Shown here: piece by piece, positions 33,100-41,540 of the stretch | How the letters are laid out: the number at the start of each line of letters is the position of its first letter | Numbering within the stretch: position 1 is the stretch's first letter | Made by a program: the position numbers and the translations under genes | Notes under the pieces: model-generated | What the model was told of the DNA's origin: nothing | The model's database searches: none | What the model saw: the letters and a program-made list of their open reading frames with translations, nothing else | Assembly (NCBI GenBank): GCA_005880695.1 | Contig: VBGR01000041.1 | Coordinates: 1-64,000 of the forward strand | DNA: 64,000 bases | Source: Chloroflexota bacterium | GTDB taxonomy: Bacteria > Chloroflexota > Dormibacteria > Dormibacterales > Dormibacteraceae | Reading direction: 5' to 3'

Positions 33100-34476
33100 T
33101 TGCCCGGCGATAGCTACGACGTCGCGGTCCTGGGCGGGGGTTTCGGTGGCTACACGGCTGCGATCCGGGCGACGCAACTCGGCCTGAAGACCGCGATCGT
33201 GGAGGCCGACAAGCTGGGTGGGACGTGTCTCCATGTCGGCTGCATCCCGACGAAAGCCCTGCTGGAATCCTCGGCTCTGATCGCTCGAGTGCGCGACCGG
33301 GGCGAGAGCTTCGGCCTCAAGGTGAGCGACGTCGGTTATGAGTACGGCAGCATCGCCAAACGCCGGGACGCGGTCGTGGACCAGCTCTATCGAGGCGTGC
33401 AGGGCCTCATGCGCAAGAACAAGATCGAGGTCATCAGCGGTCGCGGTCTGCTGCGCGACAAGAACACTATCGAGGTCGGCGGCCGCCGCCTGGAAGCCCG
33501 CCATCTGCTGGTCGGCACGGGGTCGGCGCCCCGATCGCTGCCCGGCCTGGAGATCGACGGGACGCGGATCATTACGTCGGACCACGCGGTCCGGGCTAGC
33601 GCGCTCCCGGCCAGCGTCTGCATCATCGGCGCGGGCGCCGTCGGCGTCGAGTTCGCCACCTTCTACCGACAGATGGGCGCCCAGGTGACGGTCGTCGAGG
33701 CCCTGGATCGTCTGGTGCCGCTGGAGGATGAGGAGGTCTCGGGCGTGCTGCTCAAGGCTTTCGAGAAGGCGGGCATAGCCTGCAAGCTGGGCGCGAAGTT
33801 GCAGGAGGCGAAGGCGGGCAAAGACGGGGTCACGGTCAAGCTGGATACCGACGAATTCAAGTCCGACATCCTGCTGGTGGCGGTCGGACGAGCACCCAAC
33901 TCCCGTGACATCGGGCTCGAGGCGGCCGGAGTGAAGCTCGACGAGAAGGGATTCGTGAAGGTCGACGAGTGGATGCGGACCAACGTCGGGTCCGTGCACG
34001 CGATCGGCGACGTCGTGGGCGGCTACCAGCTGGCGCACGCGGCGGTCCACGAAGGGATCACCGCGGTCGAAGACATGGCCGGCAAACGACTCGAGCCGGT
34101 GCGCCAGGAGCTGATCACGCGCTGCACCTACTCGCATCCCCAGGTGGCCTCGGTCGGCCTTACAGAAGCACAGGCGAAAGAGAAGGGCCGCAAGGTCAAG
34201 ACGGGCAAGTTTCCCTTCCTGGCCATCGGTCGCGCGATCATCCACGGCGAAACAGACGGCTTTGTGAAGATGGTCGCCGACGCCGAAAGCGGGGAGCTCT
34301 TGGGCACGCACATCGTGGGCGGTGACGCGACCGAGTTGATCTCCGAGCCGGCGCTCGGCCAACTCTTCCAGGGCGTGGCGTGGGAAGTCGGCCGCAACGT
34401 CCATCCCCATCCGACGTTGAGCGAAGCGGTCGGTGAAGCTGCGCTCGCGGTCGACGGCGCCGCCCTCAACATTTAA
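33100..34476 (+). CDS. lpdA: Dihydrolipoamide dehydrogenase (E3)
   Basis: Re-oxidises dihydrolipoamide of the 2-oxoacid dehydrogenase complex with NAD. 458 aa from TTG 33100. FAD motif GGGFGG (residues 12-17), redox disulfide GGTCLHVGCIPTK, NAD motif GAGAVGVEF and the C-terminal catalytic His-Glu HPHPTLSEA are all present. E1 begins 6 bases after its stop, so E3-E1-E2 form one locus. There is no lipoyl domain fused at the N-terminus. Confidence 0.95.
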   Translation: MPGDSYDVAVLGGGFGGYTAAIRATQLGLKTAIVEADKLGGTCLHVGCIPTKALLESSALIARVRDRGESFGLKVSDVGYEYGSIAKRRDAVVDQLYRGVQGLMRKNKIEVISGRGLLRDKNTIEVGGRRLEARHLLVGTGSAPRSLPGLEIDGTRIITSDHAVRASALPASVCIIGAGAVGVEFATFYRQMGAQVTVVEALDRLVPLEDEEVSGVLLKAFEKAGIACKLGAKLQEAKAGKDGVTVKLDTDEFKSDILLVAVGRAPNSRDIGLEAAGVKLDEKGFVKVDEWMRTNVGSVHAIGDVVGGYQLAHAAVHEGITAVEDMAGKRLEPVRQELITRCTYSHPQVASVGLTEAQAKEKGRKVKTGKFPFLAIGRAIIHGETDGFVKMVADAESGELLGTHIVGGDATELISEPALGQLFQGVAWEVGRNVHPHPTLSEAVGEAALAVDGAALNI

Positions 34477-34482
34477 GAAGCC

Positions 34483-36543
34483 ATGAAAACGCAACCCCAA
34501 ACGGGCACCGGCTTCGAAGCCGACTGGCACTTCCAGGAACCCGTCGACTGGCGCGACACCGACATCGACGAGGCGACCTTGAAGGAGTGGTTCCACACCA
34601 TGCTCCTGGGCCGCCAGATCGACTACCGCTGCCAGGTCCTGAATCGCCAGGGCCGCGCCCCCTTCATCATCTCCTGCGCGGGTCACGAGGCTGCTCAAAT
34701 CGGGGTCGCCTGGCCACTCAAGCCCAAGCACGACTGGATCGCGCCGTACTACCGCGACATCGTGCTCTGTTTCCGCATCGGCCTGACGCCGTTAGACCTC
34801 ATGCTCTCCGTGCTCGCCAAGCCCGATGACCCGGCATCAGGCGGCAAGCAGACGCCGGGTCACTTTTCGGATACACGGCTCAACATCATCTCGGGTGGGT
34901 CGCCCGTCGCCTGCCAGCTCGTGCACGGAACCGGCGCCGCATACGTCCTGAAGATGGACGCAACAGACCGCATCGTCATGAGCAACTACGGCGAAGGCGC
35001 GGGGGCCGAAGGCGACACGCACGAGGCCTTCAACTTCGCCGCGATCCACAAGCTGCCCATCGTTTTCGTCTGCGAGAACAACGGCTTCGCGATCTCGGTG
35101 CCGTTCCGCAAGGAGTACGCGATCGAGCACGCCGCGCAGCGGGCGGCCGGCTACGGCTTCCCGGGCGTGACAGTTGACGGCCGCGACCCCGTCACCTGTT
35201 ACCACGTGTCCAAGCAGGCGGTCGCGCGCGCCCGCGCGGGCGAAGGGCCGACGCTCATCGAGGCGTTGGTCGACCGCCTTGGTGCTCATTCGTCCGAAGA
35301 CGACCAGCGCCGCTACCGCTCGCAGGAAGAGCTGGAGCACCTGACCGAAAACGACTGCCTGCAGCGCTACCGGCGCCGCCTCCTCGAGGAAAAGATCCTG
35401 AGCGAGAAAGAAGCCGTTGAGTATGAGGAGAGCGTCAAAGACGAGGTCAACAGGGCCACTCGGGAGGCGCTCGATGCACGCGACGCCCGGCCCGAGGAGG
35501 CTCTGACGCATGTCTACGGAATGGCCGTCCCCGACGCCATCGACCCAGCGACCGACGCGCCGAGCGAGGAGCTCAACATGGTCCAGGCGGTGCGCGAATG
35601 CCTGCTCGAGGAGATGGAGCGCGACCCGCACGTAATGGTTCTCGGCGAGGACGTCGGCCCCAAGGGAGGTGTCTTCCTGGTCACCGACGGCCTCTTCCAA
35701 AAATTCGGCGAAGCTCGCGTCATCGACACTCCGCTGGCAGAGTCGTCGATCGCCGGCCTGGCGCTCGGCCTGGCATTGGGCGGCAAGCGGCCGGTGGCCG
35801 AGATCCAGTTCACCGACTTCGCCCACATGGCCTTCAACCAGATCACCAACGAGATCGCGAAGTTCCGCTACCGCTCGAACGGCGACTGGGAGGTCCCACT
35901 GGTGATCCGCGCACCGATGGGCGGCCACGTGCACGGCGCCCTCTACCACTCGCAGTCGATCGAGGCGCGCTTCGCGACTCCGGGCTTGAAGATCGTGATC
36001 CCCTCCTCCCCCTATGAGGCGAAAGGCCTGCTCCTGGCCGCCATCCGGGACCCCGACCCGGTGCTCTTCTTCGAGCACAAGCGGCTCTACCGGATGTTCA
36101 AGGAGGCCGTGCCCAAAGGGGAGTACCTGATCCCACTCGGAAAGGCGCGGACCGTGCGCGAAGGCGGGGACATCTCGATCTTCTGCTACGGGTTGATGGT
36201 CCATTACGCGGTGGAGGCCGCCAAACGGCTGGAGTCCGACGGCGTCGGCGTCGAGGTCGTCGATCTGCGCACCGTCTATCCGCTGGATCGCGAATCGATC
36301 CTGTCCTCGGCGAAGAAGACGGGCAAGGTGCTGGTCCTCTATGAGGACAACTACAGCGTGGCCGTCGGGTCGGAGGTGGCGGCTCTCATCGCCGACGAGG
36401 CGTTCCGCTACCTTGACGCGCCGGTCAAGCGGCTGGGCGGTCTGGATGTCCCGGCCATGCCCTATGCGCCCCCGATGGAGGACTTCTTCATGCCCAACCC
36501 GGACAAGGTCGAGAAGGCTCTGCGCGAGCTGGCGGACTACTAG
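34483..36543 (+). CDS. Branched-chain 2-oxoacid dehydrogenase E1, alpha and beta subunits fused
   Basis: 686 aa. Residues 1 to about 350 are the alpha (TPP-binding) part: GQTPGHFSD-like KQTPGHFSDTRLNI, HGTGAAYVLKM and GEGAGAEGDTHEAFNFAA...CENN, the TPP-Mg motif with GEG in place of GDG. After a linker, residues about 365-686 are the beta part: VMVLGEDVGPKGGVF, PLAESSIAGLALGLALGG and YHSQSIEARFATPGLKIVIP. It decarboxylates branched-chain 2-oxoacids or related substrates. Fused E1 occurs in several phyla; an acetoin or pyruvate role is not excluded. Confidence 0.9.
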   Translation: MKTQPQTGTGFEADWHFQEPVDWRDTDIDEATLKEWFHTMLLGRQIDYRCQVLNRQGRAPFIISCAGHEAAQIGVAWPLKPKHDWIAPYYRDIVLCFRIGLTPLDLMLSVLAKPDDPASGGKQTPGHFSDTRLNIISGGSPVACQLVHGTGAAYVLKMDATDRIVMSNYGEGAGAEGDTHEAFNFAAIHKLPIVFVCENNGFAISVPFRKEYAIEHAAQRAAGYGFPGVTVDGRDPVTCYHVSKQAVARARAGEGPTLIEALVDRLGAHSSEDDQRRYRSQEELEHLTENDCLQRYRRRLLEEKILSEKEAVEYEESVKDEVNRATREALDARDARPEEALTHVYGMAVPDAIDPATDAPSEELNMVQAVRECLLEEMERDPHVMVLGEDVGPKGGVFLVTDGLFQKFGEARVIDTPLAESSIAGLALGLALGGKRPVAEIQFTDFAHMAFNQITNEIAKFRYRSNGDWEVPLVIRAPMGGHVHGALYHSQSIEARFATPGLKIVIPSSPYEAKGLLLAAIRDPDPVLFFEHKRLYRMFKEAVPKGEYLIPLGKARTVREGGDISIFCYGLMVHYAVEAAKRLESDGVGVEVVDLRTVYPLDRESILSSAKKTGKVLVLYEDNYSVAVGSEVAALIADEAFRYLDAPVKRLGGLDVPAMPYAPPMEDFFMPNPDKVEKALRELADY

Positions 36544-36545
36544 TT

Positions 36546-36754
36546 GTGGACTATCACGGCCATTTGACGTGCATCCGACGTCCCCGGCCGCCGGGCGCCC
36601 TCTGGGCGCTGATGCCGGTGTTGCGGGGCCCGGCGCTAGACGTCACGCATCTTTGGATGCGCTCGTCGTCGCGCCACCCGCGCCTTGGCACCGACGGCCT
36701 GGAACGCCGGTCATGAGCCTGCGGCCTGCTACGCAAATGGCCGTTACAGTCCAC
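36546..36754 (-). mobile_element. MITE-like element, copy 1 (209 bp)
   Basis: The reverse strand aligns over its length with 59245-59490, with one deletion of about 37 bp. Ends are inverted repeats: outward CAAATGGCCGTTACAGTCC then AC at the right, and CACGGCCATTTG following GTGGACTAT at the left. It has no coding capacity and carries an internal stem GCGCATC-NNNN-GATGCG. The right end supplies TACAGT six bases before the E2 ATG at 36757, so the insertion may provide the promoter. Confidence 0.8.
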
Positions 36755-36756
36755 TG

Positions 36757-38106
36757 ATGGCCGAGACGGTCCGCGTCACGATGCCGCAGCTGGGCGAGTC
36801 GGTCCACGAAGGGACGATCGCGAAATGGCTCGTCAAGCCAGGCGACAAGGTGGTCGAGTTCGAGCCGATGCTGGAGGTCGAGACCGACAAGGTCGCGACC
36901 GAGGTGCCCTCGCCGGTCACGGGAGTCCTCAAAGAGATAGTCGCCCAGGAGGGGGCAACGGTGCCGTCGGGTGGCGAGATCGCCGTGGTCGAGCTGGAAT
37001 CCGATGGCAAGGCCGCAACGGCAGAAAAGCCGCCGGCTCAAGAACCGTCGAAGCAGGCAGAACAGCCTACGGAGCAGGCCGGAGAGCCGGCCAAGCAGGC
37101 AGAAGAACCGCCGCCTCGGGAGCAACCGGCGCCTGCACCGGCCGCCGCGGCCCAAGCGCCGCCCCAGGCCACGCCCGCGGCGCCCGAGCGCGAGGCTGCC
37201 TCCGACCGGCTCCCTTCCGGTGAGCTCCGCTACTCGCCCGCGGTCAGGCTCCTGGCCGAGGAGAAGAAGGTCGACCTGGAATCACTGGTGGGCACGGGCC
37301 TGGCCGGGCGCGTCACGAAAAAGGATGTCCTCGCCGCGGCCGAGCAGAAAGGCCAGCCCGCGCCAGCCGCGGCCCAACCACCCGCCGCGCCCGCCGGCGA
37401 ACCCGCGGAGGGTGATGAGCGCATCCCGCTCTCGCGCATCAAGCGCCTCGTCGGCGAGAACATGCTCAAGTCCAAGACGACGATCCCTCATGCCTGGCAG
37501 ACCCAGGAGGTGGACATGAGCGGAGTGGTCGCCAACCGCGACGCCGGCAAGGCCCGCTTCCAGAAGGAGGAGGGCTTCTCTCTGACCTACTTGCCGTACG
37601 TCGTCATGGCCGCGACCGTAGCGCTGCGCGAGCACCGCGAGGTCAACGCGACCTTCGCGGGAGACGCCATCCTCGTGCACCGCGACATCAACGTCGGCAT
37701 TTCGGTCGGGATGGAGGACGCGCTCGTGGTGCCGGTGATCAAGCGCGCCGACGGACTCTCGATCGCCGGCGTCGCCCGCGCCATCAACGATCTTGCAACC
37801 CGGGCTCGCGACGGCAAGCTGAAGCCGGACGACCTCCAGGGCGGGACCTTCACGGTCAACAACTCGGGGACGTTCGGAACGCTCTTCAGCTACTCCGTGA
37901 TCGCGCCCGGCCAGGCCGGCATCCTGACCATGGAGGCGATTCAGGAGCGGCCGGTCGCGGTCGACGGGATGATCGGCGTGAAGCCCATGATGTACGCCTG
38001 CTTCAGCTTCGACCACCGGGTGCTGGACGGTCTCCAGGCTGCTAGATTCCTGGTCTCATGTCGGAAGTGGCTGGAGGCGGTGACGGCGGAGACTCCCATC
38101 TACTAG
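36757..38106 (+). CDS. 2-oxoacid dehydrogenase dihydrolipoamide acyltransferase (E2)
   Basis: 449 aa from ATG 36757. The lipoyl domain (residues 1-77) has Lys45 in VETDKVAT. A long Pro/Ala/Glu linker follows, then a peripheral subunit-binding domain (RYSPAVRLLAEEKKVDLESL, GTGLAGRVTKKDVLAA), a second linker and the catalytic domain with FDHRVLDG at the end. It transfers the acyl group from E1 to CoA. The message may be leaderless, starting from the MITE end. The ACT-domain gene overlaps its last 49 bases. Confidence 0.94.
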   Translation: MAETVRVTMPQLGESVHEGTIAKWLVKPGDKVVEFEPMLEVETDKVATEVPSPVTGVLKEIVAQEGATVPSGGEIAVVELESDGKAATAEKPPAQEPSKQAEQPTEQAGEPAKQAEEPPPREQPAPAPAAAAQAPPQATPAAPEREAASDRLPSGELRYSPAVRLLAEEKKVDLESLVGTGLAGRVTKKDVLAAAEQKGQPAPAAAQPPAAPAGEPAEGDERIPLSRIKRLVGENMLKSKTTIPHAWQTQEVDMSGVVANRDAGKARFQKEEGFSLTYLPYVVMAATVALREHREVNATFAGDAILVHRDINVGISVGMEDALVVPVIKRADGLSIAGVARAINDLATRARDGKLKPDDLQGGTFTVNNSGTFGTLFSYSVIAPGQAGILTMEAIQERPVAVDGMIGVKPMMYACFSFDHRVLDGLQAARFLVSCRKWLEAVTAETPIY

Positions 38107-38735
38107 CGCTGCTCGTCAAGTCGCGCGACGAGCCCGGCGTGCTCTACCGCGTGTCGGAGGTGATGTACAGGCACAGCGCGAACATCAGCTACGTCTCCAC
38201 CATCGGCGGCGGCGAGATCCAGTTCGAGCTCGAAGGCGTCGCCGACCACGCCGCTCTGGTCGACGAGCTGCGGCGGCTGGACCCGGTCCGGAGCGTCGAG
38301 ATCGTCCCCTCCTTCGGTGAGATCTTCGGCAAGCGCGTGATCGTGATCGGAGGCGGCGCCCAGGTTGCGCAAGTGGCGCAAGGCGCGGTCACCGAGGCCG
38401 ACCGCCACAACATCCGAGGTGAGCGGATCTCGGTCGACACGATGGCGATCGTGGGCGAAGACAAGCTGGCAGCCGCCGTGCGGGCGGTGGCGCGACTGCA
38501 CCGAGCCAGGATCTTGGTCCTGGCCGGGGCTCTGATGGGCGGCGATATCAGCAATGCGGTGCAGGAGATCCGCGCCCAGGGGATCATCGTGATCTGCACC
38601 AGCATGGCCGGCTCTGTGCCCGAGGCTTGCGATCTGGTCGTGACCGATTCGCTCGAAGCGGGCGTCATGGCCGTGATGCTGATCGCCGACACGGCGAAAT
38701 TCTCGATCGACGAGATCAGGGGCCGGCGCTACTAG
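38058..38735 (+). CDS. ACT domain protein with DUF5612-like C-terminal domain
   Basis: 225 aa. The N-terminal ACT domain (residues 14-85: LLALLVKSRDEPGVLYRVSE, ANISYVSTIGGGEIQFELEG) is a regulatory amino-acid-binding fold. The C-terminal part (GKRVIVIGGGAQVAQVAQGA, AVARLHRARILVLAGALMGG, GIIVICTSMAGSVPEACDLV) matches my memory of the DUF5612 domain of archaeal ACT proteins. It overlaps the E2 gene by 49 bases, so it is likely expressed with the complex and could sense branched-chain amino acids; role inferred. Confidence 0.75.
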   Translation: MSEVAGGGDGGDSHLLALLVKSRDEPGVLYRVSEVMYRHSANISYVSTIGGGEIQFELEGVADHAALVDELRRLDPVRSVEIVPSFGEIFGKRVIVIGGGAQVAQVAQGAVTEADRHNIRGERISVDTMAIVGEDKLAAAVRAVARLHRARILVLAGALMGGDISNAVQEIRAQGIIVICTSMAGSVPEACDLVVTDSLEAGVMAVMLIADTAKFSIDEIRGRRY

Positions 38736-38797
38736 CGGCCTGCTAGGGGGAAAGCGGTCGCTGGCAAGCCAAAGTCACCGCTTGAGATTTGATCCGT

Positions 38798-38825
38798 GGT
38801 CGGCGCTACTGACGGAGCGCCGACC
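38798..38825. terminator. Strong symmetrical hairpin between convergent genes
   Basis: Perfect 10-bp GC-rich stem with the eight-base loop ACTGACGG. It lies 63 bases after the ACT gene stop and, on the minus strand, directly after copy B of the structured element. No T-run follows, so an intrinsic terminator is plausible but not proven. Confidence 0.45.
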
Positions 38826-38848
38826 GCGGCGGGGTAACTGGCGATAGG

Positions 38849-38995
38849 GAAATGACCCCGACCGACCGCCTCTCCGAACCAGGTACCAAGCCTCGCGGCT
38901 CAGTTCCAGGCCTTCGAACGTTTCGCTCGGGGCCGTGGCATATGTTCGCGTAAGCACCCCTGGCAAGCAAGCCCGAAATTCAGTTCGCCGCCAAG
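38849..38995 (-). ncRNA. Conserved structured element, copy B
   Basis: 147 nt; the reverse strand matches 25851-25998 along its whole length. Shared blocks are GCGAACTGA, GGGCTTGC, ACGGCCCCGAG, GAAACGTTC, GGAGAGGCGGTC and GGGGTCATTTC. The inner hairpin is GAGCC-GCGA-GGCTT in place of AGCC-GCAA-GGCT, so the GNRA loop type is kept while bases differ. No gene follows on the same strand; a strong hairpin does. Either a stand-alone small RNA or a mobile repeat. Confidence 0.5.
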
Positions 38996-39020
38996 CTACG
39001 GATGGTCAGCCTGCCTACTA

Positions 39021-39791
39021 CTATTCGCCGCGGCCCAGGCGGCCGCCGTCGACGACGAGGTGCTGGCCGGTCGCGAAGTCGCCGGCGAGGAAGCCCATGA
39101 CGGCCTGGGAGATGTGCTCGGGCGCTGCGATGTCCGCGAGCGGGGTCTGCTGCGCGACATGCTTCTCGGCGGCGATCGCGGCCTCCTCCCCGAGACCCTC
39201 TCGGAACCAGCGTGTCCGGACGAGCCCTGGGCAGACGGCATTGACCCGGACCTCAGGCGCCAGCGCCGCGGCCAGCCCTCGTGTGAGCTGCAGCAGCGCC
39301 GCCTTCGAGCAGGCGTAAGGCAGCGACGAATAACCGGACATCACGAAGGCCGCCACCGAGGCAACGTTCACGATCGCGCCGCGCGAACGCTTCAGGTGAG
39401 GCGCCGCGGCCCGGCAGCAGTAGAAGGCGCCGCGCAGGTTGGTGGCGAAGATCGAGTCCCAGACCTCGTCCGTCAACGCATCCAGATCGGAGAGCGGGAT
39501 ATGGCGCGTGGTGCCGGCGTTGTTGACGAGGACGTCGAGGCGGCCGAAGTGACCGACCGCCTGGTCGACCATGCCCAGGACCTCGGCTTCGCTGGCTACG
39601 TTGGCCTTGATCGGCAGCGCCTCGGCGCCGAGCGCGCCGACTTCTTGCGCGGTCGACTCGGCGTCCGCCCTGGAGCGCGAGTAGTTGATGACGACCCCTT
39701 TGGCGCCGGCACGCGCCAGGTCCAGCGAAACGGCTCGGCCGACGCCGGTGCCGCCGCCCGTGACGAGCGCCACCGCGCCTTTCAGCTGCAC
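39021..39791 (-). CDS. SDR family oxidoreductase (FabG-like)
   Basis: 256 aa. Classical SDR: TGGGTGVGRAV cofactor motif (residues 11-21), NNAG, ASVAAF with the catalytic Ser and YACSK (Tyr-x3-Lys), and PGLVRT. INYSRSRADAE after beta2 suggests NADP preference. Substrate unknown. It overlaps nothing; ThpR ends one base before its start, so thpR and this gene form a pair. Confidence 0.9.
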   Translation of the reverse strand: MQLKGAVALVTGGGTGVGRAVSLDLARAGAKGVVINYSRSRADAESTAQEVGALGAEALPIKANVASEAEVLGMVDQAVGHFGRLDVLVNNAGTTRHIPLSDLDALTDEVWDSIFATNLRGAFYCCRAAAPHLKRSRGAIVNVASVAAFVMSGYSSLPYACSKAALLQLTRGLAAALAPEVRVNAVCPGLVRTRWFREGLGEEAAIAAEKHVAQQTPLADIAAPEHISQAVMGFLAGDFATGQHLVVDGGRLGRGE

Positions 39792-39792
39792 C

Positions 39793-40332
39793 TCACCCGG
39801 AAGGATAGGCGCGGACCACCGAGTAGATCGCGCCGGTCGGTGCGAGCCGGCTCTGGTAGAGGCCGAAAGAATTGACGAGCCAGGCGGGCAGCTCTGGCGC
39901 CGGCGGCAGCTCGGGGAGCGGTGCGGGCCGCCCGCCGGCGGCGCGGGCTAAGGTCAGGTGCGGGTTGTAGAGGCGCTCCTCGGCCGGGAGGCCCGCTGCC
40001 AGGCAGGCGGAGTCGACCCCCGCGGCCAGCCCCCGCAGCTCCTCTTCCCCTTCACCGGTCCCGATCCAGACGACCCGAGCTCGCGGTCCGCGGCCGAAGA
40101 CGCCGAGGCGTGACAGCGCCAGCTGGAACGGCCGGAAGGTGACCTGTTCGAGGGAACGCTCAACCTCAGCGGCCACCTCTTCCCGGACGTTGCCGATGAA
40201 GCGCAAGGTCAGGTGGAGGTTTTCGGCCGAAACCCAGCGAAAACCAGGCGCCGCGGTCCGGCAACGCTCGACGTAAGCGGCCAGCGCCCGCAGCTGGATG
40301 TCAGGAAGCCCGACCGCCACGAAAAGCCGGAT
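39793..40332 (-). CDS. thpR: RNA 2',3'-cyclic phosphodiesterase ThpR (2H family)
   Basis: Opens 2',3'-cyclic phosphate ends of RNA; the 2H phosphoesterase family. Two HxTx motifs are seen, HLTLRFIG and HLTLARA. The usual N-terminus RLFVA-(I/V)-LP is encoded as IRLFVAVGLP, where the expected ATG position is ATC (40330-40332), with AGG nine bases upstream. The first canonical start is GTG 40320, which would remove part of beta-strand 1. The stop of the NmrA-like gene lies ten bases upstream of the ATC. About 179 aa. Confidence 0.85.
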   Translation of the reverse strand: MRLFVAVGLPDIQLRALAAYVERCRTAAPGFRWVSAENLHLTLRFIGNVREEVAAEVERSLEQVTFRPFQLALSRLGVFGRGPRARVVWIGTGEGEEELRGLAAGVDSACLAAGLPAEERLYNPHLTLARAAGGRPAPLPELPPAPELPAWLVNSFGLYQSRLAPTGAIYSVVRAYPSG

Positions 40333-40342
40333 TGTCGCCGGC

Positions 40343-41251
40343 CTACTTGACTGTGCGATCCCGCCAGTGCGTGGTCGCCCACTGCGACGGCGAGTGGGCG
40401 CGGAAGTTGAAGTTGACCAGGACGGTGTCCAGGCTCGGGGCCACGTTGTCCTCGACGATCGCTTTCAGCTCCGTCGGTGTGGCTACGGGGTTGTTCATGA
40501 AGATCTCGAGAATGGCCGCGCCCGGCATCAAGAGCGCCGCCGGCAGCGGTATCCGGGGCTTTTTGATCCCCCGCGCCTGGCAGAAGAAGCCGAAAAGCTG
40601 CGAGTAGGTGAGGATCTCGGGGCCGCCCAGCTCCAGGGTCTGGCCGTAGAGGTCGGCGCGACCGATCGCCTCCACGACGCAGCGGGCGGCGTCCTCCCGG
40701 ATGATCGGCTGCAGGTGCTGCTCGCCGCTGCCGGGGATGACGATGATCGGCCCCAAGTGGACGGCTCGCTCGAAGTCGTCGACCACGCCTCCGTCCTCGC
40801 CCAGGATGAAGCTGAAGCGGAGGATGACGTAGGGAGCGCCCGTCCGCTTGAGGGCCTCCTCCCCGGCCCAGCGGGACACCAGGTACTCGTACTTGGGGTC
40901 GGGGCGGGCTCCGATCGCGCTCACGAAGACGACCTTCTTGACGTTGTTGGCCTGAGCAGCCTCGCCCACGAGGCGCGGAGACTCCATGTTGACGGCAAGG
41001 AACGTCTGGGGGCGGTTGCGGCGGACGGCGACCAGGTCGACGATGGCGTCCACCCCGGCCGCGGCGGCGTGGAGCGAAGGGGCGTGAGTGGCGTCGCCCA
41101 CGACCAGCTCGGCTCCGCGCACCCGCAGCGCCCCGGCGCGGCCGACATCGCGAACCAGGGCTCTGACCTGGTATCCGGCGTCGAGGATGGCGTGAGCGAC
41201 GGCCCGCCCGAAAAAGCCCGTCGAGCCGAGGATCAGGACCTTGGCGGCCAA
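40343..41251 (-). CDS. NmrA-like / complex I NDUFA9-type NAD(P)-binding protein
   Basis: Atypical SDR of about 302 aa from TTG 41251. Rossmann motif GSTGFFGRAV at the N-terminus, VVGDATHAPSL, DAIVDLVAV and VFVSAIGA match NmrA and NDUFA9-like proteins. The C-terminal part is hydrophobic (LPAALLMPGAAILEIFM). A GTG at 41290 is an alternative start, but it would leave only two bases to the divergent small gene. Role unknown: such proteins bind nucleotide and quinone-biosynthesis or respiratory complex partners. ThpR follows closely. Confidence 0.85.
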   Translation of the reverse strand: MAAKVLILGSTGFFGRAVAHAILDAGYQVRALVRDVGRAGALRVRGAELVVGDATHAPSLHAAAAGVDAIVDLVAVRRNRPQTFLAVNMESPRLVGEAAQANNVKKVVFVSAIGARPDPKYEYLVSRWAGEEALKRTGAPYVILRFSFILGEDGGVVDDFERAVHLGPIIVIPGSGEQHLQPIIREDAARCVVEAIGRADLYGQTLELGGPEILTYSQLFGFFCQARGIKKPRIPLPAALLMPGAAILEIFMNNPVATPTELKAIVEDNVAPSLDTVLVNFNFRAHSPSQWATTHWRDRTVK

Positions 41252-41292
41252 GTCACCGGAATGGTACCGGGACGGGATACTTAGGGTCACCA

Positions 41293-41520
41293 GTGACTGC
41301 CAGCGTCCTGTTCGGGCTGCTCGTGGGCCTGGCGGCCATTGCGGCGGGCGGGGTCACGATCGTCACCGCGGTGCTGACCCGGCGCCGGCGCGCCCAGATC
41401 CAGACCACGTACATCAAGACCGGCGGCGTCGTCTACACGGTGGTCCAGTACGGCTGCGCGGGGACGCTGATCCTGGCTGGGCTGCTAGTGATCGCGCTGG
41501 TGCTGATCGTCAGACGATAG
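41293..41520 (+). CDS. Small membrane protein of unknown function
   Basis: 75 aa from GTG 41293. Two transmembrane helices (residues 4-26 and 51-73) with a short polar loop containing RRRRAQIQTTYIKTGG. The basic cluster after the first helix places that loop in the cytoplasm. I do not recognise a family. Another small membrane-protein gene follows 20 bases later, and the two may be partners. Confidence 0.6.
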   Translation: MTASVLFGLLVGLAAIAAGGVTIVTAVLTRRRRAQIQTTYIKTGGVVYTVVQYGCAGTLILAGLLVIALVLIVRR

Positions 41521-41540
41521 CCGTAGGCTTTGCCTTAGCC

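Larger units (their letters stand above)
38736..39020. other. Convergent intergenic region with hairpin and structured element
   Basis: No gene. It holds a perfect 10-bp stem GGTCGGCGCT/AGCGCCGACC (38798-38807 with 38816-38825), which can act as a terminator for transcripts from either side, and copy B of the structured element on the minus strand. Confidence 0.55.

Noticed and set aside
36685-36756. Earlier ATG giving E2 a 24-residue N-terminal extension
   Set aside because: The extension lies inside the MITE-like element and the same peptide (MAPTAWNAG) is encoded by the second copy; the lipoyl domain starts at ATG 36757.
40343-41290. NmrA-like gene starting at GTG 41290
   Set aside because: It would leave two bases to the divergent GTG at 41293 and adds 13 residues before the Rossmann strand; TTG 41251 gives the family N-terminus. 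Not fully excluded.
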